A DNA stretch of 64,000 nt from Mucilaginibacter lappiensis (GTDB lineage Bacteria > Bacteroidota > Bacteroidia > Sphingobacteriales > Sphingobacteriaceae): positions 62,001 through 126,000 of the forward strand of contig NZ_FTMG01000001.1 in NCBI RefSeq assembly GCF_900155965.1. The letters are read 5' to 3'. The position numbers and the translations under genes were made by a program. Within the stretch, counting starts at the first letter, position 1, and every line of letters starts with the position of its first letter. This document shows, piece by piece, positions 17,358 through 24,855 of the stretch. The notes under the pieces are model-generated. The model searched no databases and was not told where the DNA came from. It worked only from the letters and a program-made list of their open reading frames with translations.

Positions 17358-18607
17358 TGAAATTATCTGAACATTATACCAGAACGAGTATTTATAGCAC
17401 CTTAATGGTCTTATTAGCGGGGGCTGTTATCTATTACTTTGCTATCAAATACATTGCCCAGCAACAACTGGACCGTGGTCTGCAGCAACAATTAACAGAA
17501 GCGGAGGAGTATGTACGAAGCAGCAATCAGGATCCACAGCAATATGACCTCGACAAAGATCACGCGGTATTTATCAAAACTAATCAGTGGCAATTACAGA
17601 AGCGTTTTTTTGATACTACCTATTTTAACCCAAAAGAACAGCGGAAAGAGGCTGGGCGTGCGGTTGAAGATCTGGTTAAGTTAAAGGATACGGGTTACAA
17701 AGTTATCATCACTATCTCTAGAGCTGGGCAAAAATATCTCATAGAGGTTATTACCATTATTACACTGGCTTTGCTGGCAGGTTTGCTATCGGTACTTTTT
17801 ATCAGTAATAAATATTTTCTCAATGGCCTTTGGAAACCATTTCAACTAACATTAAAGGAAATAAAGCAATTCAACATCGCTGATGTTGACCAGTTTAAGG
17901 GTAAACCGAGTAAAGTGGATGAGTTTGCTGAACTTAACAAAGCTATCCGGGAGATGTCCTTGCGGGTAACACATGATTACCTGAACCTGAAGCAATTTAC
18001 CGAGAATGCCTCGCATGAAATGATGACTCCATTGGCTGTAGTGACCACAAAGTTGGATACGCTGATCCAGGATGAAACATTAAGTGCCGAACAATTAGCG
18101 CAGATCACGGACATCTACAGCTCGATCAATAAATCCAGCCGCCTTAATCAATCGTTGTTATTACTGGCCAAACTGGAAAATAAACTGATCGCTGATGAAA
18201 TACCAATTAGCCTTGACACTGTGTTATCTGAAAAAATGCTGCAATTTCAGGAACTGATGCAAACTAAAGACCTTTCGTTTAAACATAACCTGCAGGCTAA
18301 GCAAGTGTTGGCCAGCAAGTACCTGATCGATATTTTATTAAATAATCTGTTCAGCAATGCGATCAGACACAATAGCTCTGGCGGCGTAATTATTATCGAA
18401 TTGAACGGAGAGCAATTATCGATTAAGAATACCGGCACCACCCATTCGTTAGATGAACAAATGATCTTTGAGCGTTTTCAAAAGGGCAAAGATTCACAAG
18501 GCACTGGACTCGGATTAACATTGGTTAAAAATATTTGTCAGCATTACGGGTATATAATTCATTATTATTATGAATCGGGATGGCACACGTTTACTCTGAA
18601 ATTTTAA
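17357..18607 (+). CDS. Sensor histidine kinase
   Basis: This 416-residue inner-membrane kinase has transmembrane helices at about 13-33 and 130-152, enclosing a periplasmic domain of about 95 residues. A linker follows, then the H-box FTENASHEMMTPLAV with H220, the N-box LLNNLFSNAIRHN and the G2 box GTGLGLTLVKN. The C-terminus is slightly shortened after G2 but otherwise normal. It pairs with the upstream OmpR-type regulator through a one-base overlap. The periplasmic domain shows no recognisable ligand-binding family. Confidence 0.93.
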   Translation: MKLSEHYTRTSIYSTLMVLLAGAVIYYFAIKYIAQQQLDRGLQQQLTEAEEYVRSSNQDPQQYDLDKDHAVFIKTNQWQLQKRFFDTTYFNPKEQRKEAGRAVEDLVKLKDTGYKVIITISRAGQKYLIEVITIITLALLAGLLSVLFISNKYFLNGLWKPFQLTLKEIKQFNIADVDQFKGKPSKVDEFAELNKAIREMSLRVTHDYLNLKQFTENASHEMMTPLAVVTTKLDTLIQDETLSAEQLAQITDIYSSINKSSRLNQSLLLLAKLENKLIADEIPISLDTVLSEKMLQFQELMQTKDLSFKHNLQAKQVLASKYLIDILLNNLFSNAIRHNSSGGVIIIELNGEQLSIKNTGTTHSLDEQMIFERFQKGKDSQGTGLGLTLVKNICQHYGYIIHYYYESGWHTFTLKF

Positions 18608-18682
18608 CAAACTTTATTCAATCGGCGGTAATAATGTTCCTGTTTTGTCACTTTTTTTATACAATTAAAATTTAGCGGTCAA

Positions 18683-18698
18683 CTTCAAGTTTGCTTCA
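18683..18698 (+). promoter_or_regulatory. Second CTTCA direct repeat with 11-bp period
   Basis: CTTCA at 18683-18687 and 18694-18698 repeats the spacing seen before the response-regulator gene. It lies 60 bases before the ATG at 18758. A further direct repeat AGTTTTAAAGC occurs at 18711 and 18738. Confidence 0.4.
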
Positions 18699-18757
18699 GA
18701 TTACAGCTATAGTTTTAAAGCGAATGTGATTTACATGAGTTTTAAAGCCGAATATCA

Positions 18758-19516
18758 ATGATATATATATGCTTGCTGATTCTTGCCCTTTCTTCTCTTA
18801 ATCTTAAAGCACAGGATAATTATGAGATTCAGGTTTATGGTTCTGAAACAGTTGAAAAAGGGAAAACCATGGTTGAACTACACAGTAATTTCACATTAAA
18901 TGGAAGTAAGACAGTCACTAATGGTGAGCTTGCGACAAACCATGTAGAACATGAAACGATTGAGATAACCCATGGCTGGACAACATGGTTCGAGACCGGC
19001 TTCTATTTTTTTAATTCCATAGGTGATGCTGGCAGAACGGCCTATGTTGGTTCACATATCAGACCAAGGGTCGCTGCACCACAGAGTTGGAACTGGCCCG
19101 TGGGTGTGAGTATTTCAACTGAATTTGGTTTTCAGAAAAGTGCATTTTCAGCCAATACAAGTACGCTCGAGATAAGGCCTATCGTTGATAAAAAATGGAA
19201 TAAGCTATATATTTCTGTTAATCCAACGCTGGAGAAAAGCTTCAAGGGGCCAGATGAGAACAGAGGATTTACCTTTTCACCCAATGTTAAAGGCAGCTAT
19301 GACGTAACCAAAGTTGTTGCACTTGGATTAGAATATTATGGAAGTACCGGTCCCTTTTTCCATTATGATGCTTTCCGGCAACAGGATCATCAATTATTTG
19401 CAGCGACGGATCTGAACTTTGATCCTAAATGGGAATTTAACGGCGGTATAGGATATGGTTTTACACAAAATGCAGATAAGGCCATTATCAAAATCATTAT
19501 AGGCAGGAGGTTTTAA
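18758..19516 (+). CDS. Outer-membrane beta-barrel protein, probable two-component target
   Basis: The product has 252 residues: a signal peptide ending LKAQ, then YEIQVYGSETVEKGKTMVEL, and strands such as TTWFETGFYFFNSIG, YDVTKVVALGLEYYG and WEFNGGIGYGFTQNADKAI, ending IIIGRRF. This looks like a 10-12 stranded barrel, resembling phenol-pathway MetA-type or transporter-like barrels, but the family is uncertain. The CTTCA repeats upstream suggest control by the adjacent two-component system, which would link it to the redox module. Confidence 0.75.
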   Translation: MIYICLLILALSSLNLKAQDNYEIQVYGSETVEKGKTMVELHSNFTLNGSKTVTNGELATNHVEHETIEITHGWTTWFETGFYFFNSIGDAGRTAYVGSHIRPRVAAPQSWNWPVGVSISTEFGFQKSAFSANTSTLEIRPIVDKKWNKLYISVNPTLEKSFKGPDENRGFTFSPNVKGSYDVTKVVALGLEYYGSTGPFFHYDAFRQQDHQLFAATDLNFDPKWEFNGGIGYGFTQNADKAIIKIIIGRRF

Positions 19517-19543
19517 ACTGGATACAACTTTACACATTCAGGG

Positions 19544-20950
19544 TCAGTTACCGGTGCGTTTCTGTTCATCTGAAGAACCGGAGTCGATATGCACCTTGTT
19601 GGTCTTCCCGGGTCCGAAACGGCAGGAAAAATTAAGGCTGATGTATCGCGAATAATCCCTGAAATAAGAATATTGATACAATACGAGATTCCGATCAATC
19701 CCGTAATGAGCTTCGCTTTGCAAGATGTTATTGGCATTGAGTGAAAGGGATGCTTTTTTGTCAAACAGTTGCCGCTTGATTCCTATGCTCAAGCTAGAAT
19801 AGGCCCCGAAAGTGGAGTTGACATATTGCCGCTTGGAACTGTATTCAAAGTCACATTCCGCCCACAGGAGTTCATTGAGCTGAAAACTATTATTGGCGGT
19901 CAGGTCTATAGAAGCCAGACCGGAATTATTTAAACTATAGCCCCGGGCCTGCCCGGTAAAAGCATTTTAATAAATGGAAACCGTATTGTCGGTTGTCCAC
20001 CAGCTGGTTATTTTTTTGGTATAAACGAGATCAATATCCCAGGCGCGCGCACCTTGTATATTGATCGGCCTTCGAGTGAGCGTGGTTTGATTGCTGTCCA
20101 CGAAAGGCAGGGTCCGGATATAGTCTTTATAAATATCATAATTCAGGGTTATGATGAATGTACTTTGCCAAGCCTAGGATAGTTCCCCGTGTCAGGAGGT
20201 CTGAGGTCGGAGATGGGGATTGCCCAGGAAAAACAGCATAGCTGTCTGCGGCCTACGGAAAGGTACCAGTTCATGATAATCCGGCCGTTCCGTTCTTCTG
20301 CCCAGGCGCAAGACCAGGGTATTTTTTTCATTCAGCTTTTCGTTAAGGAACACGGTCGGAAACAACTGTAAATAGTTCTGATTAATAGACCTACCTGATT
20401 GCTGATCATTTCCTTTGGTAACCGTTTGCTCCGCACGCAAACCGGCCTGTAGCGTTAGTTTGCTATAGGTTTGGTTTAGATTAACATAGACTGCATTGAT
20501 ATTTTCGGAGTTGACCGTGTAATCACTTTGCGAAGGATCCGTAATGCTTTGGCCGCCGGTTTGGTTATAATAGATGTTGTCATTAATAACTTTCACATAA
20601 CTGGATTTGAGGCCCGCTTCGAAACTGCTTTTGTTTTTCAATGGCCGTGTATAATCCACTTTGGTTCCATAAATATCCAGCTGTCTATGTTGTCTTAACA
20701 AGACATCGGTTTCACTGAGAAAGTTATTATTGAAATCTTCAAGGGTGTTAAAATTATACTGTAAAGGAAAGTTACGGTATTCCGAATGGTCGGCATCGAT
20801 ATTGATGGACCGACCTGCTGTATCCAGCTGAGGGAGAAGCTGAATACCTGTCGTGTAATTGAAGGGATTATCCTTGAACAAAGAGGTAATTACCTCCCAC
20901 GGACCTAACAACACCACTCGCAATATCATACAAGATAGAAAGGGCAACAT
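19544..20950 (-). pseudogene. Decayed outer-membrane beta-barrel receptor (PF14905-like), C-terminal half
   Basis: Reading from 20950 down, one frame encodes receptor-like strands (for example LTLQAGLRAEQTVTKG, LVLRLGRRTERPDYHELVPF, FFLGNPHLRPQTS) and stops near 20192. The homologous sequence continues in another frame (FIITLNYDIYKDYIRTLPF, WDIDLVYTKKITSWWTT) to an in-frame TAA at 19967-19969. It then resumes in the same frame (NAFTGQARGYSLNNSG) to the natural end at 19544. So there is one frameshift, one nonsense codon and a missing N-terminal half; intact members have about 800 residues. It is convergent with the barrel gene ending at 19516. Confidence 0.88.
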
Positions 20951-21240
20951 TTGGATTGCTGCATTTGACGGTATTTTTCGATACGATGGAAAATCATATT
21001 ACTAATATTACCAGTAAAGTAAGTTCGGAATACTTCTTTTCTGTTTTAGAAGATAGGTCGTTATGATGGAAATACTATTACTGACTTTAAAGGGAAACAG
21101 GATCGCAAATAATTTGTATAGCTAATAACTTAATTAGCGGCTATGAAACACTTTAATACCTTAAGACAGCAATTCGCTTTAAATCGTCCATAAATTGGTT
21201 CGATATTAGTACGGCTTGTGTACATACCGGTTCTATTTAT
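20951..21240. other. Gene-free stretch between two pseudogenes
   Basis: No convincing gene is seen. On the plus strand a short frame (SSINWFDISTACVHTG...) ends at a TAA (21247-21249) inside the terminator hairpin, with no start codon that would make it more than a few tens of residues. It may be the tail of a lost gene. Confidence 0.4.
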
Positions 21241-21279
21241 AACCCATAATAACTTGATTATTATGGGTTTATTTTTTTA
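21241..21279 (+). terminator. Strong Rho-independent terminator with no intact upstream gene
   Basis: AACCCATAATAA (21241-21252) pairs perfectly with TTATTATGGGTT (21258-21269), followed by TATTTTTTT. The orientation is plus, but no intact plus-strand gene precedes it. Confidence 0.75.
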
Positions 21280-21285
21280 TTAAAT

Positions 21286-21495
21286 TCATAAGACTGCGCA
21301 ATGACTGCTAAAGTCATTTATTACTAAAATTACCACACCCCCAAATGCGTTACACCCGTATAGCGTTCCCCGCGGCCCTCGTAATATCTCGATACTTTGT
21401 ATGTCATTAAACAAGGGTGGCGCGGAAAAATAATAAAATTGATAAACACCATCTATATAAGTGGCTATGGCCTGCTCGTTGGAAAAACCTATCAC
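21286..21495 (-). pseudogene. Plug-domain fragment of a TonB-dependent receptor
   Basis: The 69-codon frame contains AIATYIDGVYQF and IQSIEILRGPRGTLYGCNA followed by FGGVVIL, the TonB-receptor plug core. Everything before and after is missing: the frame ends 20 residues later, and upstream in-frame stops occur immediately before it. It is probably unrelated to the barrel remnant at 19544-20950, which belongs to another receptor class. Confidence 0.8.
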
Positions 21496-21601
21496 CCCGC
21501 AATGTTCAGATTTTGAAAACCGTCAGCTGAATTTGGCAAAAATGTTCCATTAACCCCCGTCAGCCCCCGTTGCGGCAATGTCTTGTTAGCGATAGTTGTT
21601 A

Positions 21602-22222
21602 TTATTTCTTCGTCAATTTGTATCTTAAGTGTGTTGTTAAGTCTGATGGTATTACTTCTACAATCTGAAGATCATATTTGTCTTTGTCAATGCCGTCGAA
21701 GAGCCGAATACCACTTCCTAAAAAAACGGGAGAAATGTGAATAAAAAATTCGTCCACAAGACCTGCATTGAGATATTGTTGAATAGTATCCGCACCACCT
21801 TGTATTCTTATGTCCTTTCCTTTGGCAGATTGCCTTGCTTTTTCTAATGCGCTTTTTATTCCGTCATTGATGAAATAAAAAGTTGTTGTCCCCTTTTGAA
21901 CCCAAGGTTCCCGTTTTTCGTGTGTTAGAACATAAACATCTGTTTTGTATAAATCTTCTTCCCAATGAACTTCACCCTCTTCAAACATTCGTTTTCCCAT
22001 AATGTAAGAACCTGTTCTTGCAAACACATCATCAATTAATTTACTATCTGCGCCGTATTCTTCACCGCCTTCCATATTGATGTGTTTCCAAAATGCTTTT
22101 TGTTTAAACATCCACATGTGGATTTTTGGAGAAACGCCTCCCATTGGGTTGCTTGGGCTTCTGTTATCGCCGGCGAAAAAGCCATCAAGAGATATCCCGC
22201 TGTCAAAGATAATTTTGTTCAT
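21602..22222 (-). CDS. Dihydrofolate-reductase-like (RibD C-terminal) family protein
   Basis: The 206-residue cytoplasmic protein starts MNKIIFDSGISLDGFFAG, the usual opening of the RibD-C/DHFR-like family. It includes SYIMGKRMFEEGEVHWEE, IRIQGGADTIQQYLNAGLVDEFFIHISPVFLGSG and RLFDGID. The family uses NAD(P)H, but most members of this branch have unknown substrates. The length is normal. The adjacent gene at 22248 is a shortened paralogue. Confidence 0.88.
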   Translation of the reverse strand: MNKIIFDSGISLDGFFAGDNRSPSNPMGGVSPKIHMWMFKQKAFWKHINMEGGEEYGADSKLIDDVFARTGSYIMGKRMFEEGEVHWEEDLYKTDVYVLTHEKREPWVQKGTTTFYFINDGIKSALEKARQSAKGKDIRIQGGADTIQQYLNAGLVDEFFIHISPVFLGSGIRLFDGIDKDKYDLQIVEVIPSDLTTHLRYKLTKK

Positions 22223-22247
22223 AATTTTTATTTATTGTTTGTCAAAT

Positions 22248-22448
22248 TTAATTTTTGTCTGTTGGTTTGATCGTTAGCCCTGTCGCCGACTTTACCGATT
22301 TCACTTGTAATTTCTCTTGCTGGTTAATACCATCAAACAACTGTCTACCTTCTCCTTCAACTATCGGATGAACCACAAAATGATAGAATTGAGTATGGTC
22401 GCAGTGGCCATCTAAGGTTGTGTTGGTTGCGTAAATTACATTTCTCAT
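22248..22448 (-). pseudogene. Internally deleted DHFR-like (RibD C-terminal) protein
   Basis: The 66-codon frame starts like the family (MRNVIYATNTTLDGHCDHTQ) and then jumps directly to the family's C-terminal part (VVHPIVEGEGRQLFDGINQQEKLQVK). About 120 central residues, which form most of the cofactor-binding fold, are absent, yet the reading frame is preserved. It lies 25 bases upstream of the intact paralogue on the same strand. It is probably non-functional. Confidence 0.75.
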
Positions 22449-22647
22449 TTAATTGGTTTTGATTTTCTGATCCGGTTTATGTGAACCTCAAAATTAAAAT
22501 ATTTCATCCATCGTGGCCAGGGTTATCCGCGACAAAAAAAGGGGGTGTTTACGTCAAAAGCTCTATCGTCAAATTAGTGATAAATGGAGGACTTTGTTGT
22601 TGATGTAAGGTAACAACGCCGATCATAGCTGAATCTTCCTCAAGTTT

Positions 22648-23004
22648 TCACCTTGACTTGTTCTCGATGACGAAAGCTTTTAATTCGGCCATCTTACCAT
22701 CTCGAAAACGCCAGACATCACAATATAAATAATCAACCATTTTCCCGTCTTCGTCCTTCATACTGATTTTGCCGAGTGCTGTAACAAGCTCCCCTTCGGC
22801 GATTAAGTTTTCTACCATGAACTTCGGCGCCTCCATGTATGCTATTGCCATATATTGCCGAACGGCTTCTTTCCCCCGTAGGGTCTTGTCGCCTACAAAT
22901 ATCCATTCTGTATCGTCGGTGCAAAAAGACAGAAAACCCTCATAGTCACCTTCTGTGATAGCTGCATTTGCCTTTTCCAGTATTGTTTTATTATTCGAGT
23001 TCAT
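22648..23004 (-). CDS. SnoaL-like / NTF2-fold protein
   Basis: This 118-residue cytoplasmic protein has the hallmarks of the SnoaL-like family: ILEKANAAITEGDYEGFLSFCTDDTEWIFVGDKTLRGKEAVRQY at the start, then VTALGKISMKDEDG and YCDVWRFRDGKMAELKAFV at the end. It probably acts on or binds a small hydrophobic molecule. The substrate is unknown. It is a single gene with no clear operon partner. Confidence 0.85.
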   Translation of the reverse strand: MNSNNKTILEKANAAITEGDYEGFLSFCTDDTEWIFVGDKTLRGKEAVRQYMAIAYMEAPKFMVENLIAEGELVTALGKISMKDEDGKMVDYLYCDVWRFRDGKMAELKAFVIENKSR

Positions 23005-23120
23005 GTAGAATTTCTAATTTTATATTTACCATTAATACTTTTTAAAACGTTCAGGAATAGTAAAAGGTGTTTAAAGGTTCTTTTGTTTTTGGTAATTTTT
23101 AATATTGCTTAGTTGCCAGT

Positions 23121-23882
23121 TCATATCCCATTCCTCGCCGTCAAAATCATGGGCTTACCAGACGTTATCAATATGGTGTGTTCGTGCTGGGCTACAAATC
23201 CACCTCTATTACCAACAAACGCCCAACCATCTGAAGCTGTTTCAATAAATGCCGACTTGGTTGAAATAAATGTTTCTATAGCAACAACAGAATCCTTTCT
23301 AAATCGCCTGATTTTATCAAAACGATCGTAATAATTCATTATCCCACTGGGCTCTTCATGTAAGCTTCGCCCAACCCCATGCCCACCTAAATCCCTGATA
23401 ACAACATATCCCGCCTTTTTGGCTTTGGTTTCTATCAGTTTTCCAATATCAGAAATTCTTACTCCCCCGCTAATGTGCGAAATTGCATCCAATAATATTT
23501 CTTTGGAAGTATCAATCAAATGTTGTAAACCCTGAATATCTTCTCCAACAACAAATGAGCATCCATTGTCAGACCAAAAACCATCCAGCTCTGCGGATAC
23601 ATCGATATTAATGAGGTCTCCATTTCTCAGAATGACTTTGTCTGAAGGAATGCCATGAGCAAACTCGTTATTGACGCTGATACAGCTATAGCCGGGGAAG
23701 CCATAGGTTTCGAACGGGGCAGACTTTGCACCAAGACTCTCTAACAGTTGTCTTCCGTATTCGTCTATACCTTTTGTAGACATGCCTATTTGTGTAAAGG
23801 CTTTCATTTTCTGTAAGGTAAGCGCAACAGCCTCACTTACTCTCTTTATGCCTTGCAGCTCTTCTTCCGTTTTTACAACCAT
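23121..23882 (-). CDS. map: Type I methionine aminopeptidase
   Basis: The 253-residue enzyme removes the initiator Met from new proteins. All five metal ligands are present: D94 (INID), D105 (WSDNG), H168 (GGHGVG), E203 (AIETF) and E234 (QHEHT), along with H76 (EFAHGIP). The gene stands alone, divergent from an AraC regulator 94 bases away. It is not near ribosomal-protein genes, where the housekeeping map gene often lies, so it may be a second copy. It shows no Zn-finger extension. Confidence 0.94.
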   Translation of the reverse strand: MVVKTEEELQGIKRVSEAVALTLQKMKAFTQIGMSTKGIDEYGRQLLESLGAKSAPFETYGFPGYSCISVNNEFAHGIPSDKVILRNGDLINIDVSAELDGFWSDNGCSFVVGEDIQGLQHLIDTSKEILLDAISHISGGVRISDIGKLIETKAKKAGYVVIRDLGGHGVGRSLHEEPSGIMNYYDRFDKIRRFRKDSVVAIETFISTKSAFIETASDGWAFVGNRGGFVAQHEHTILITSGKPMILTARNGI

Positions 23883-23976
23883 GATGCAAAGTTCGGGCTC
23901 TTTAAACTATGCTCATAGTAAATATTAGACATAGGTATTATTCGCCGACCATTAATATTTCCCGTAAATTTGCGAC

Positions 23977-24828
23977 ATGCCAATAAATTATCTGAAAAAG
24001 ATACAATTAGGGGAATTTAACGCAGATGGTTATAGAATTAGTCCCGCGACCGAGCTTGAATCTGTGGTCGAAGGCTTTTATATTTTCGCCAGAGACCCCA
24101 TGGATAATACACATCTTATTTTCAATGATGGGTTTCCCGTGCTTGTATTTTTGCAAAATCGCGAAGATACCGTAATGGTAACAGGACAAAGCAACGCATT
24201 TGAAATTAAAGCGGCATGGGCAAGCGCCGGCTCCATTAAGAATATTTATGTAAAATACAATAATAATACCGACCCGATTTTTATAGTTCGTTTCTATCCG
24301 GGTGCTTTCTACCGGTTGTTTGGTTTAGACGCTCTATATTTTAGATATAACCCAGTTGCCCCATTTGAATACATTGCCAGGAACAATAACTTTAGTATAA
24401 AAGGGTTTTTCGAGCACAATTCTATTGAAGAAAAGGTAGCATTTGTAGAAACATATGTTCAGCATTCTTTTACGGAGATCGATACTCCTGAAACCTTACA
24501 TAAAACATTGAATTATATCCATAAAATAAAAGGGAAAAGTACTGTACGAAATGTGACCCATGATGCTGGCGTAAACTATAAGTGGCTGGAAAGAAGCTTT
24601 GTGCAACATATTGGACTTTTGCCCAAAGAGTACATTCAACTCCAACGTTTTATTCATGCTTACCTGGAATTGGTTGGAAATGAGGATGTCAATTTGATGC
24701 GAATCGCCATATCAAACGGATACTATGATGCAAACCACTTTCTAAAAGATTTTAAGGCCTATACCGGAAAAACACCATTGGAGTACCTGAAGTTTCAATC
24801 ACATGCTGATCTCCGTCAAATAAGTTAA
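23977..24828 (+). CDS. AraC-family transcriptional regulator
   Basis: The 283-residue protein has an N-terminal sensing region with a probable beta-sandwich (ESVVEGFYIFARDPMDN, DGFPVLVFLQ). Its C-terminal double helix-turn-helix (about 185-275) includes VNYKWLERSFVQHIGLLPKEY and ISNGYYDANHFLKDFKAYTGKTPLEYL. The second recognition segment fits the AraC signature. It is divergent from map and tail-to-tail with the glycosidase-like gene; its target is unknown. Confidence 0.9.
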   Translation: MPINYLKKIQLGEFNADGYRISPATELESVVEGFYIFARDPMDNTHLIFNDGFPVLVFLQNREDTVMVTGQSNAFEIKAAWASAGSIKNIYVKYNNNTDPIFIVRFYPGAFYRLFGLDALYFRYNPVAPFEYIARNNNFSIKGFFEHNSIEEKVAFVETYVQHSFTEIDTPETLHKTLNYIHKIKGKSTVRNVTHDAGVNYKWLERSFVQHIGLLPKEYIQLQRFIHAYLELVGNEDVNLMRIAISNGYYDANHFLKDFKAYTGKTPLEYLKFQSHADLRQIS

Positions 24829-24855
24829 ACATGAGCTTGTGTTAGTAACGATTCA

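Noticed and set aside
21158..21249. Short plus-strand frame ending in the terminator hairpin
   Set aside because: No start codon, about 30 residues, no family; mentioned only in the gap entry.
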